Part shown: in pieces, positions 27,549 through 35,581 of the stretch
How positions within the stretch are numbered: the first letter of the stretch is position 1
How the letters are laid out: each line of letters starts with the position of its first letter
Assembly (NCBI GenBank): GCA_022567305.1
Contig: JADFHF010000009.1
Location: 34,691 to 98,690, forward strand
DNA: 64,000 nucleotides
From: Bacteroidota bacterium
GTDB lineage: Bacteria > Bacteroidota > Rhodothermia > Rhodothermales > UBA10348
Reading direction: 5' to 3'
Position numbers and translations under genes: made by a program
Notes under the pieces: generated by a model
Told to the model about the DNA's origin: nothing
Databases searched by the model: none
Seen by the model: only the letters and a program-made list of their open reading frames with translations

Positions 27549-28592
27549 TTAAGATTCCTCGTCGTTAGTCGCATCTGAAGGGGTTGGGGGATCTGAAGGA
27601 ACGGTAGAAACCGGACCGTTTTGGCCCTCGTTGTTACCGGCATCCGAATATGCCCTGATAATCTCTTTCACCAGGCGATGGCGAAGCACGTCTGACTCGT
27701 CAAAGTAGACGAAATCGATTCCGGAGACCCCGGAGAGTATTTCGACGGCCTCCACCAGGCCGCTTTTCGAATGAATGGGCAGATCCGTTTGGGTCAGATC
27801 ACCAGTAATGATGGCCCGACTGTCGGCCCCCAGACGGGTCAGAAACATCTTCATTTGAAGCGCCGTGGCGTTTTGGGCTTCGTCAAGGATGACGAACGCA
27901 CTGTTCAGCGTGCGCCCGCGCATATAGGCCAGCGGTACGATTTCCACAATGTGCCGATCCACGTACCCTTTGAGTTTGTCAAGTGGAAGCATATCCTCCA
28001 GGGCGTCGTATAGAGGTCGCAAATAAGGATCCACCTTTTCTTTGAGATCTCCAGGCAGAAATCCGAGTCGCTCACCTGCTTCGACGGCCGGGCGACATAG
28101 AACGATTCGTTTTACCTGTCGAGATTTGAGTGCGGAGACCGCGAGTGCAACTGCCGTGTAGGTTTTGCCGGTGCCGGCTGGTCCAATCGCAAATACGATG
28201 TCATTCTGGCTCGCGCTCTCTACAAAGGCGATCTGATTGGGCGTTTTTGCCCTGATGACACCGCCAGACGGTGTGAAAAGAAGTGTGTTATGCGTGTCTT
28301 TTGCGTATGCAGCCGTCCTTCCATTTCCTGTTGTAAAAAGGGTAAGAACCGTATCTACGTCATTTTCGGTGAGGTTGCCGTTTCGGTTGAGGAGCGTGAT
28401 CAGCTCATCAACGATTCGCTCAATTCTCCCTATCGCCTCTTTGTTGCCTTTTAGAAAGATCTGATTTCCCCGAGCCGTGATTTGCGTGTCGGGAAACGCC
28501 GCCTCGATACGGCGGAGATAGATATCGTTGAAGCCGAACAGAAGGAGCGGTTCGGCATTCCGGATCTGAATGTGTTTTTCTTCCAAGTTCAA
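27549..28592 (-). CDS. phoH: PhoH-like ATPase/RNA helicase-associated protein
   Basis: This PhoH-family cytoplasmic P-loop ATPase (347 residues) is linked in various bacteria to RNA processing and ribosome maturation alongside YbeY. The Walker A motif GPAGTGKT is at residues 137-144 and the Walker B/DEAD-like motif is VILDEAQNAT. The N-terminal ~70 residues form the KH/Jag-like RNA-binding segment common in PhoL-type members (FNDIYLRRIEAAFPD, then IFLKGNKEAIGRIERIVDEL). The acidic, proline- and threonine-rich tail after residue 320 is variable. It is convergent with panC and starts only 39 bases from dapF on the opposite strand; ybeY is not adjacent. Confidence 0.92.
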   Translation of the reverse strand: MNLEEKHIQIRNAEPLLLFGFNDIYLRRIEAAFPDTQITARGNQIFLKGNKEAIGRIERIVDELITLLNRNGNLTENDVDTVLTLFTTGNGRTAAYAKDTHNTLLFTPSGGVIRAKTPNQIAFVESASQNDIVFAIGPAGTGKTYTAVALAVSALKSRQVKRIVLCRPAVEAGERLGFLPGDLKEKVDPYLRPLYDALEDMLPLDKLKGYVDRHIVEIVPLAYMRGRTLNSAFVILDEAQNATALQMKMFLTRLGADSRAIITGDLTQTDLPIHSKSGLVEAVEILSGVSGIDFVYFDESDVLRHRLVKEIIRAYSDAGNNEGQNGPVSTVPSDPPTPSDATNDEES

Positions 28593-28631
28593 TTAAATTT
28601 GTTGCTCTTCTTAGAAACCCAAGAATATGAT

Positions 28632-29501
28632 ATGCGATCGGAGCCCAACAGACACCTGGTTCTTGAATTTACGAAAATGACCAGCGCTGGTAACGATTTC
28701 ATTGTCCTGGACAATCGATTCTACCACTTTAGTGTGAATGAACTCTCGGATTTAGCCGTACGACTTTGCCCCAGAAGCGTGGGGGTGGGTGCTGACGGTC
28801 TACTTGCTCTGGAGGAGGCCCTCGACACGTTTCTTGATTTTCGGATGGTGTACTTCAACGCAGATGGTTCCAGGGGATCCATGTGCGGAAATGGTGCGAG
28901 GTGTTTGGGCCGATTCGCTCGATTGTCTGGAATGGAAGGAGATCCGCTTCGATTTGTGGCCGATGCGGGACTGTACAGTGTCAACGTTCCATCGGAGAGC
29001 GGAGCCAACGTGATCCTCCATTTACCGCCCTATGAAAATTACAAGCCCGCCTGTTCACCTGCAGAACCACTTGAATTGGGACCAGAAACAGTGGACTATA
29101 TCTGGACCGGAACGGATCATATAGTTGTGTTCGTTGAGGATGTAGCGCTTTATCCGGTCACCGCAGTCGGATTAACGCTACGACATGATTTGGACATCTC
29201 GCGAAACGGAGCCAACGTCAACTTCGTACAGGTTTTGGAGCCTGAAGGACGTGAAACCGTGGGTCTAAGGGTTCGGACATTTGAGCGAGGAGTCGAGTCG
29301 GAGACCATGGCTTGTGGAACGGGGGCCGTTGCAAGCGCCGTCGTTGCCTTCTTGAAAACGACCGGACAAGGTTCTTCGGCCGATGTCGAGATGAAGGGTG
29401 GCACCCTACACGTCTCTATTTCGGGTGAATTGGACCATCCGAGCGACTTGACTCTAGAGGGTCCTGCTGACGTCGTCTATCGAGGAACCATCAAGCTCTA
29501 A
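28632..29501 (+). CDS. dapF: Diaminopimelate epimerase DapF
   Basis: DapF converts LL- to meso-diaminopimelate, for lysine and peptidoglycan synthesis. The two catalytic cysteines are Cys85 in NADGSRGSMCGNGARC and Cys228 in ETMACGTGAVASA. The N-terminal FTKMTSAGNDFIVLDNR is typical of the family. The longer open frame from 28482 reads through the start region of the divergent phoH gene and is not conserved; ATG 28632 gives a normal 289 residues. lysA, the next enzyme of the pathway, lies at 40136 on the other strand, not in the same operon. Confidence 0.95.
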   Translation: MRSEPNRHLVLEFTKMTSAGNDFIVLDNRFYHFSVNELSDLAVRLCPRSVGVGADGLLALEEALDTFLDFRMVYFNADGSRGSMCGNGARCLGRFARLSGMEGDPLRFVADAGLYSVNVPSESGANVILHLPPYENYKPACSPAEPLELGPETVDYIWTGTDHIVVFVEDVALYPVTAVGLTLRHDLDISRNGANVNFVQVLEPEGRETVGLRVRTFERGVESETMACGTGAVASAVVAFLKTTGQGSSADVEMKGGTLHVSISGELDHPSDLTLEGPADVVYRGTIKL

Positions 29502-29515
29502 CGTCCCATCCACGT

Positions 29516-31600
29516 TTACTGAAGGAACAGTCGACGATGGTCCACGATGTCGGACTCTTCTCTAAGAGCCCGAATCCACTGGGAACGAATTAAGCCCTGG
29601 CCCTGCGAAAGCAACTGACTGGTGATGAGCCGACGCTCGTCGTCTGTAATCTCGCCAGGAGATACAGCGCGAGAAACGTTAATGACGTACACGGAATTCA
29701 GTCCGGTGAGTACCCCGGACGTTTCACCCTCGGTCATCCCAATCGAAGCCCCTACGAATTTCAGATCTCTACCGATTGCAGGCACAACCATATTTTCGAA
29801 TGACAGATTTTCAGTCGTTCGTTCAACCGAACCGACGGCCTCCGCAAGCCCGTCAAATCCTCCTTCCAGTGCGTTGGTCAATCGCTCGACCAGGACGTCA
29901 GCTTTGAGTTCGTTTCGAAGGCGCGGTTCAAGTTGAGCCTTGACTTCTTCAAATGGACGGAATCCCTCGGACTGTATTTCATCGACGACAGTCACAAGAA
30001 AAACATGGTCGAGTTCGACCACGAGGCTGACATCGCCAACACCGGCGGTTTCCAGGAAATTCATCAACGCCCGGCTAATTCCGATGCCCGGGATAAAGCT
30101 CTGTTCGGCTTCAACCTGAACGGTCTTTATTTCAAGATCACGACTGGTCGCCTCGCCGGCGAAGTCGCCGGTCTCGTCGGCGAAATATTGTAGATCATCC
30201 AGCTTCTCCTGAGCCCGGTTAAGCGTCGCAACGCTGGCTCTAATGGTTAGCGAGAAGTCTGCAATTTGAACCTCGACGGTCGCTTTATCTTCAACCATTA
30301 TCAGGTGATAACCAAATTGTGTGGAGATCGGGCCAACGGTCTGGCCTACACTAGCACCAAAAGCTGCTTCTTCGAATGGTTTTACCATGGTCCCCGGTCC
30401 GAACCATCCAAGATCACCACCATTGCTTGCGGAAGGATCGTCAGAAAAATCTCGAGCCATTTGTTCAAAGTCAGCGCCGGCCCTAAGGCGCCGTAGTACG
30501 TCCTGGGCTTCGGTCAACGCCTCAGCCCTGGCCACTTGATTGCTCTCGGCGGCCCTGAAAAGAATGTGTTTTGCTTTTACCGCCTGCTCTTCCGGTGGTC
30601 GGACACCCACAATTTTTACGAGATGTGCTTCACCCTGTGAGATGACGGGGCCAACCACTCGTCCGATTTCCGGGTTCTCGAATACGGCATTGGCGATCTC
30701 ATCATCCAACTCATCGGCGCGGAAATAGGCGTCCGTATAGGGGCGCTCCGAACCATTTCGAACGAGAAATAAAGAATCGCCTTCCGTCGATGAAAAGCTC
30801 TCTCTCAAATCTTCGAGATCCCCTAAAATCGAAATCGAGTCTGCTTGTGTAGACGATTTGGTATGCGTTACGTACGACAACGAGTACGATCGCTTCCTTG
30901 TAAAATCGTCTCGATGATCATTGTAATATCTGCGAAGATCCCTGTCGTCATATGAAATCGAGTCGTCGGGCACCGACGTAAATCTGAGCGCTACATATCG
31001 CACATCGACTTTGCGGTTTCGCCGATTGTGTTCGGAGACCACATCCTGATTGGAAACGCGAACCGTGCCGGCGATCAGCTTGTCCAATTTCTCACGAAGT
31101 CTTTCGTTTCGCAAAATGGCTTCAATCTGAAACCAACTCTCATTCATCGATGGATCCTGGATATAGCTCTGCAAGAGAGCTTGATCGACCACCCCGTTCT
31201 CGTCGCCAAATTGTGCCGTGATAAACGGGTGCGGGTTCTCGCCTTGTATGAGATTTAAGATTTCCTGGTTGGTGACCTCAATGCCGAGACGTGCCATTTC
31301 CTGTTCACGGAGGCGGAGCTCAACCAGTTGATTGAAGATTCGGTCCCGCGTTTGATCCAGCATCTGGGGTGGCATGCTCTCACCCGTCTGATTCTGGTAC
31401 GATTGAGCCTGCCGGTCGATGGCTAGGGAGTACTCCTCATAGGTAATGGGGTCACCATTTACCGAGCCGATGTTAATGCCCGTTTGACCGATGACATCGG
31501 AAACACCTGTATCCTGCAATACCCAGATGACGCCGAACGAAATAATCAGTATCCACAGAATTACACCTGTGTTTTCCCGCATTTTGTTCATCGTTCCCAT
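29516..31600 (-). CDS. PpiD/SurA-like periplasmic peptidyl-prolyl isomerase
   Basis: This is a 694-residue membrane-anchored chaperone. One N-terminal transmembrane helix (about residues 12-30, VILWILIISFGVIWVL) is followed by a SurA_N-type helical domain (YEEYSLAIDRQAQSYQNQTG and the VTNQEILNLI segment). A parvulin domain is at roughly residues 340-435 (AKHILFRA, ARDFSDDPSASNGGDLGWF, FGYHLIMVED). The C-terminal part adds a second degenerate parvulin-like region. This is the PpiD layout, which assists folding of outer-membrane and secreted proteins at the periplasmic face. It converges with dapF, with 14 bases between the stops. Confidence 0.9.
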   Translation of the reverse strand: MGTMNKMRENTGVILWILIISFGVIWVLQDTGVSDVIGQTGINIGSVNGDPITYEEYSLAIDRQAQSYQNQTGESMPPQMLDQTRDRIFNQLVELRLREQEMARLGIEVTNQEILNLIQGENPHPFITAQFGDENGVVDQALLQSYIQDPSMNESWFQIEAILRNERLREKLDKLIAGTVRVSNQDVVSEHNRRNRKVDVRYVALRFTSVPDDSISYDDRDLRRYYNDHRDDFTRKRSYSLSYVTHTKSSTQADSISILGDLEDLRESFSSTEGDSLFLVRNGSERPYTDAYFRADELDDEIANAVFENPEIGRVVGPVISQGEAHLVKIVGVRPPEEQAVKAKHILFRAAESNQVARAEALTEAQDVLRRLRAGADFEQMARDFSDDPSASNGGDLGWFGPGTMVKPFEEAAFGASVGQTVGPISTQFGYHLIMVEDKATVEVQIADFSLTIRASVATLNRAQEKLDDLQYFADETGDFAGEATSRDLEIKTVQVEAEQSFIPGIGISRALMNFLETAGVGDVSLVVELDHVFLVTVVDEIQSEGFRPFEEVKAQLEPRLRNELKADVLVERLTNALEGGFDGLAEAVGSVERTTENLSFENMVVPAIGRDLKFVGASIGMTEGETSGVLTGLNSVYVINVSRAVSPGEITDDERRLITSQLLSQGQGLIRSQWIRALREESDIVDHRRLFLQ

Positions 31601-31942
31601 GAAAATACCTCACCCGGAAAAGTAGTCTATTCGAATTCTAAAAAGTGCGACCTAAACGAAGAGCCTCCTGAGTTCGACTGAAACTATCCATGAGGATGAT
31701 TCCAGGATATCTGCACAGACTCATCGTGCATTGAGACGCCCAAATTCGGGCGAAAGGCTGGTTTTTTATCAGCGGCGAAATATACTGAATGATGTGGCAA
31801 TAGTTCGGGCGTTGACGGCAGATTAAAATGGTAGAAATTGTTGCCCGACGTAGGGCGGGTCCGCTCCTTCGGATAGGGGTAAAACAAAAAAGGCGCACCG
31901 TTTCGGATGCACCTTTACTTGGGACGAATCTTAACTAAAAGG
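31601..31942. other. Non-coding region between sigma-factor gene end and ppiD-like start
   Basis: These 342 bases separate two reverse-strand genes. They hold the sigma-factor terminator near the right end (31881-31916) and presumably the promoter of the ppiD-like gene. Frames up to 86 codons on the reverse strand overlap the terminator and show no recognisable protein, so I reject them as genes. Confidence 0.5.
31881..31916 (-). terminator. Rho-independent terminator after sigma-factor gene
   Basis: On the reverse strand, an 11-base-pair stem, AAAGGUGCAUC pairing with GGUGCGCCUUU (all Watson-Crick or G-U), encloses the 6-base loop CGAAAC. It is followed by a T-rich tract (TTTTTGTTTT). It lies 26 bases after the sigma-factor stop and should end that transcript. 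Confidence 0.85.
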
Positions 31943-32704
31943 TTAAGCCGCACGACTCTGCATCACAGCGAGTTGTGAGCGAAGTGTTTTTAACACCTTG
32001 GTCAGAATCTGAGAAATTCTGGCCTCCGTTCGGTCCATCAGGCTGGCGATCTCCCTGAGTGTCAGATTTTCGATGTAGTAAAGGGCAACAATGGTTTGCT
32101 CACGGTCAGGCAGTTCATTGATGAGCGTCTGGATGTAATCCCTTAGCGAATCTCGATCAATCTGCTCGAAGGCTTTTGCGGTCTCCATATTAGGAATTGA
32201 TTCCAACACGGTTTGCTCACCTTCAGAATCGATAGGGGAGTGTAGTGATAGCGCAAATCGGCACTGGGCATCTCGGAGAAGCGTATGGTATTCGACGAGT
32301 GTCATTTCGAGTTGCTCCGCAATCTGCTCATCCGACGGCTCTTCGCCCAGTTCCTGCCGTAGCGTATCCATCGCAGAATGCGCTTCTGCGAGTCGGCGAC
32401 GTCGTTCGCGCGGAAGGGCATCGATTGACCTCAAATAGTCTACGAGGGCGCCACGAACGCGACCGTAAGCATACGATACAAAGGGAGTTCCTCTTCCGGT
32501 GTCGTAGCTGTTAAGTGCCTGTAGGAGGCCGAGCAAACCAGCGTTCTCCAAGTCGTCCCGGGATGCCAGGGGGTGGTCAGGAATGCTCAGGCGACCGACA
32601 ATCGAGCGAACAAGCGGTATGGCAGCCACAACAACGGCTGTTCGATTCTCCTCAGTTGGTGAATCGACGTATTCGACGGCGTAGCTCTGTAAATCTTGAG
32701 ACAT
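31943..32704 (-). CDS. FliA/WhiG-family RNA polymerase sigma factor (sigma-28 type)
   Basis: This 253-residue alternative sigma factor has regions 2, 3 and 4. Region 2 is LVRSIVGRLSI through AGLLGLLQALNSYD and FVSYAYGRVRGALVDYLRS. Region 3 holds LGEEPSDEQIAEQLEM. Region 4 is LPDREQTIVALYYIENLTLREIASLMDRTEARISQI, the helix-turn-helix for the -35 element. This set of regions is that of the sigma-28 group, which controls flagella in many bacteria and sporulation or stress genes in others. No flagellar gene is in the window, so its regulon is unknown. It follows a small membrane-protein gene by 42 bases and ends in a strong terminator, so the two probably form a unit. Confidence 0.9.
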   Translation of the reverse strand: MSQDLQSYAVEYVDSPTEENRTAVVVAAIPLVRSIVGRLSIPDHPLASRDDLENAGLLGLLQALNSYDTGRGTPFVSYAYGRVRGALVDYLRSIDALPRERRRRLAEAHSAMDTLRQELGEEPSDEQIAEQLEMTLVEYHTLLRDAQCRFALSLHSPIDSEGEQTVLESIPNMETAKAFEQIDRDSLRDYIQTLINELPDREQTIVALYYIENLTLREIASLMDRTEARISQILTKVLKTLRSQLAVMQSRAA

Positions 32705-32746
32705 GTTTTCTCTGCGAGGGTTATTCGGCTTGGGCTACACGACCGC

Positions 32747-33046
32747 CTAGGCTGCCAGTGCCTCTGGCTTCTCGTATTCTGGCTGTTTCTCTTCCGGGTC
32801 CCTGGAACCAATATGCTCTGAAGGATCATAGGCGGTTTCCAGAAAGGTCAACGACGCATGGGTACTGGATTTGTCTTCGAAATAGCGGTGAATGGCATAG
32901 TCTCCCAAAAGCAGAACGATATAGATGGTACACGCGGCGGAAACTCCCAGTAAGGCTGCTATTGGAAGGATGGGCTGCCGAGCGTAGAATTCAAAAGCCG
33001 TTACCAGCCCGATGAGTAAGCTTGATTGAGTAAAGAAGGCACGCAT
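32747..33046 (-). CDS. Small two-helix membrane protein, unknown function
   Basis: This 99-residue protein is encoded immediately upstream of the sigma-factor gene on the same strand. It has two hydrophobic segments (about residues 8-20 with LLIGLVTAFEFYA, and 27-49 with PIAALLGVSAACTIYIVLLL), then an acidic cytoplasmic-looking tail with SREDPEEKQ-like composition. It has no catalytic motif, zinc site or anti-sigma signature that I can recognise. Its place directly before an alternative sigma factor raises the possibility of a membrane sensor or tether for that sigma factor, but only gene order supports this. Confidence 0.65.
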   Translation of the reverse strand: MRAFFTQSSLLIGLVTAFEFYARQPILPIAALLGVSAACTIYIVLLLGDYAIHRYFEDKSSTHASLTFLETAYDPSEHIGSRDPEEKQPEYEKPEALAA

Positions 33047-33502
33047 ACCTATGTTCGTCAGTGGCGATTCGATTCAGTGCCAATCAGCCAAACAAAGCAT
33101 GTGCCAGTCGATGCGAGCGAGGTATACCGCAGTTCGTCCGGAGGTGGACGCCAATCCATCGTTCGCGGCGTCCGAACGTTTTAGGAAAAAGAAAAAATAT
33201 TTTGCAGATGGGTTTAAAATCTGGCGCGAGGAGTCGATAAAGCCCTATTCGTTGATTTTGGCTTGATCCGCTAGAATTCCCTGAAAACGCCTTTCTCGAA
33301 TCGGAAAGGAGGCGAGAGGAACCGGGAAGTTTTTTTTCCGGCCCAATTTATCGACCACGTGGAAAAAGCTGCACAGGAAAATTATTCCGGATATTGATGT
33401 CCGGTGGTCAGAGATTCCGGGGAAATTGTTTCCTGGTTCGGGTAGAGATGGGTTCAAAAACGCCCGAATCTGATCAGAAATAGAAGGGTAGCACAACCCA
33501 TA
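33047..33502. other. Non-coding region between NtrC-type regulator and sigma-factor operon
   Basis: These 456 bases contain no credible gene; a 71-codon forward frame and an 83-codon reverse frame look random. A weak hairpin, CCGGA...TCCGG at 33387-33404, followed on the reverse strand by AATAATTTT, may terminate the regulator transcript. A second inverted repeat, TTCGGG/CCCGAA, lies within about 33436-33470. The stretch 33180-33245 is A-rich and could hold the promoter of the membrane protein/sigma-factor unit. I could not find a convincing sigma-54 (GG-N10-GC) site. Confidence 0.4.
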
Positions 33503-34891
33503 TCAATCGATATGTCCTTCTTCTCGGTACTTACGGAGCTTATTCCTAATGGTGCGCGCGCTGATGCCCAGTTTGTCTGCAGCGGCCTGCTGGTTATTTT
33601 TTGTTTCCGAAAGCGCCTGAAGGATCATATACCGCTCCATATCCTCGATGGTTGAAAGCTTCGGGTTTGCCGAACCGTTCTCAGAAACAGAGACCGTACC
33701 TGCGTCCGTAAAAAAGTCATCGTAGACGTCGCTGACCTTAATGCTTTTCCGCTCGGCGGAAAGGAGGACGCCTCTCTGCACCATGTTCTCGAGCTCTCGG
33801 ACGTTGCCCGGCCAGTCATATGACGCAAAGCGTTCAAGAAGCTTATCGGACAATGTCTTGGAGCCCAATTCATACAGATTGCAGTATTTCTCGACAAAGT
33901 GTTCTACGAGGATCGGTATATCGGACATTCGCTCCCTGAGAGGAGGGACCGTGAGCGGAAATACGGCCAGTCGGTGATACAGGTCTTCCCGGAATGCTCC
34001 TGCTTGAATCGCATCCGACAGATTCCGATTGCTGGTGGCCACCACTCGAACATTGACCTTTTTCACTTCTGTAGAGCCAATGGTCTGAAACTCTTGCTCC
34101 TGGAGGACTCTAAGCAGCTTCGCCTGGATAGATAGATCGATTTCGGTGATCTCGTCAAGAAGAAGCGTTCCTCCATCGGCGGTTTCGAATACCCCGGTCA
34201 TGTTGTCGATGGCGCCCGTGAAAGCCCCTTTCCGATGTCCGAACAAATGACTCTCAACCAGTTCCCGCGGAACGTTAGCACAGTTCAGTGTCAGGTACGG
34301 GCCGGATGCCCGATCACTCATTTCGTGAATGAGCCTCGCCAGGATTTCCTTTCCTGTTCCGCTTTCTCCCTGAATGAATACGGGGGCCTTGTTATTGCTT
34401 ATCCGCGGCAGCACTTCCTTGAGGCGTTCGATGCTGGGCGCTTCGCCGATATATCGGACTCCAGATTCCTTCGAAGGTGTACCGGCAGGTTTCTTCGTGT
34501 CTGGCGTTACGACCTCCTCAGGATCTCTGGCCAGAGAGGCTTGAACGCGGTCGACCAACTCAGCCGTGGAAAACGGTTTCGGGATGTAGTCGATCGCTCC
34601 GTGCTGCATCATCCGAACTGCATGCTGAACATTCGCATGCGCCGTAATCATGATCACTCTGGTTCCCGGGTAGTTTTGGCGGATATGTCCGAGAAGAGCA
34701 AACCCATCCATATCGGGCATCATAAAGTCGGTCACGACCAGATCAAACGTCCGATTATTGAGCTCTCTTATGGCCTGTTCCGCACTGGAACAACTGGTTA
34801 CGTCGATTCCGTGACGAGAGAATAATCGTTCAAACAGACTGTGGAGGAGCTGTTCGTCATCTACAAACAGAATGTGTTGTTGGCCAGCCAT
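33503..34891 (-). CDS. Sigma-54-dependent response regulator (NtrC family)
   Basis: This is a transcription activator for sigma-54 promoters, 462 residues from ATG 34891; TTG 34912 would add seven residues. There are three domains. The receiver has the acidic pair DDE at residues 11-13, phospho-acceptor Asp55 in VVTDFMMPDMDGF and the conserved Lys in YIPKPFS. The AAA+ domain has Walker A GESGTGKE, the sigma-54 contact loop GAFTGA in HRKGAFTGAI, and Walker B GTLLLDEI. The Fis-type HTH at the end is NNQQAAADKLGISARTIRNK. The histidine kinase at 35582 lies upstream on the same strand and is its probable partner, with an insertion element between them. Confidence 0.95.
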   Translation of the reverse strand: MAGQQHILFVDDEQLLHSLFERLFSRHGIDVTSCSSAEQAIRELNNRTFDLVVTDFMMPDMDGFALLGHIRQNYPGTRVIMITAHANVQHAVRMMQHGAIDYIPKPFSTAELVDRVQASLARDPEEVVTPDTKKPAGTPSKESGVRYIGEAPSIERLKEVLPRISNNKAPVFIQGESGTGKEILARLIHEMSDRASGPYLTLNCANVPRELVESHLFGHRKGAFTGAIDNMTGVFETADGGTLLLDEITEIDLSIQAKLLRVLQEQEFQTIGSTEVKKVNVRVVATSNRNLSDAIQAGAFREDLYHRLAVFPLTVPPLRERMSDIPILVEHFVEKYCNLYELGSKTLSDKLLERFASYDWPGNVRELENMVQRGVLLSAERKSIKVSDVYDDFFTDAGTVSVSENGSANPKLSTIEDMERYMILQALSETKNNQQAAADKLGISARTIRNKLRKYREEGHID

Positions 34892-35005
34892 GAAATGCGA
34901 AATAGAAGTCAATCAAAGCGCGTGACTAGGTCCCGAATATAGTCGACACCAGTCGCTTTGGCACGTATGAATTCTCTCACAATCTACGGCCCGTGTAGCG
35001 GGCCG
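34892..35005. other. Upstream region of the regulator, bordering the insertion element
   Basis: This is a short non-coding stretch between the regulator start and the left end of the IS200-like element. It contains a perfect hairpin, GGCCCG-TGTAG-CGGGCC, at 34988-35004. That hairpin may be part of the element's flank or a leftover of the original kinase-regulator spacer. Confidence 0.4.
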
Positions 35006-35545
35006 AATTTAAGCGGCCGAAGGCAGAACTCCATGGGTTTAGCCGTGGATGAATGAGCCCGACGGCGGTATACTTGCGTTATGCAAGTTACCAGGTCGTC
35101 GCACTCTGTCTACCATCTTCAGTATCACTTGGTGTGGGTATGCAAATACCGCCGACGGGTTCTGAATCCTGGAGTTTGCTCGTATTTACGAAGGGTTTTC
35201 CCGAAGCTGTTACGAAGTATGCCTGGAGTCATTATAGAGACGATTGGCTTTGACCGTGACTACTTGCACATGGTGATGGTGATTCCACCGAAATATAGTA
35301 TTGCCAGCGTGATGGGTTATCTGAAAAGCCAATCCGCGTCGCAGCTGAGAAAGAAATTCCGTTGGCTTGATAAGGTGTACTGGAAGGAGAATTTCGTCTG
35401 GTCGACAGGCTACTTTGTGAGCAGCGTAGGAGTCGATGAGTCAGTGATCAAACGGTATGTTGAACATCAAGGTGAACAGGATTCAGATCAACTGCGAATG
35501 CAGTTGTAGCGGAAAAGAACCCCGGGTTTACCCGGGGATATCTAT
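35006..35545 (+). mobile_element. IS200/IS605-family insertion element (ends approximate)
   Basis: The element contains a single TnpA-type transposase and the subterminal hairpins typical of the family, with no terminal inverted repeats. The left hairpin is TCCATGG-loop-CCGTGGA at 35030-35049. The right hairpin is the perfect 7-bp CCCCGGG-TTTA-CCCGGGG at 35520-35537. Such elements move as single-stranded DNA and leave no target duplication, so exact ends cannot be read here. It lies between the histidine kinase stop (35582) and the response regulator start (34891), in the opposite orientation to both. The right hairpin might also act as a partial transcription terminator. Confidence 0.75.
35081..35509 (+). 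CDS. tnpA: IS200/IS605-type transposase TnpA, HUH motif altered
   Basis: This 142-residue Y1 HUH transposase cuts and rejoins single-stranded DNA through a tyrosine. The family segments HLVWVCKYRRRVL, MVIPPKYSIASVMGYLKSQS and VYWKENFVWSTGYFVSSVGV are clear. The catalytic tyrosine is Tyr126 in IKRYVEHQ. In active relatives the metal-binding motif is DHxHM; here it is DYLHM, so the first histidine is Tyr61 (codon TAC at 35261, one transition from CAC). The second, His63, is kept. The protein is otherwise full length. This copy is probably catalytically dead and could move only if another copy supplies TnpA. Confidence 0.88.
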   Translation: MQVTRSSHSVYHLQYHLVWVCKYRRRVLNPGVCSYLRRVFPKLLRSMPGVIIETIGFDRDYLHMVMVIPPKYSIASVMGYLKSQSASQLRKKFRWLDKVYWKENFVWSTGYFVSSVGVDESVIKRYVEHQGEQDSDQLRMQL

Positions 35546-35581
35546 AGATGTATTCGTTTCTCCTGTGGGAGAGGAGAAGGC

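Noticed and set aside
28482..28631. N-terminal extension of dapF from 28482
   Set aside because: It is antisense to the start of phoH. ATG 28632 fits the family.
33051..33266. Forward 71-codon frame upstream of the small membrane protein
   Set aside because: It is made of random sequence and A-rich runs, with no ribosome site. More likely a promoter region.
33361..33380. Possible sigma-54 promoter (TGG...TGC)
   Set aside because: The GG to GC spacing is 2 bases short of the required arrangement.
34988..35004. GGCCCG/CGGGCC hairpin as a terminator
   Set aside because: No T-rich tract follows on either strand. It is more likely a flank of the insertion element or a leftover spacer.
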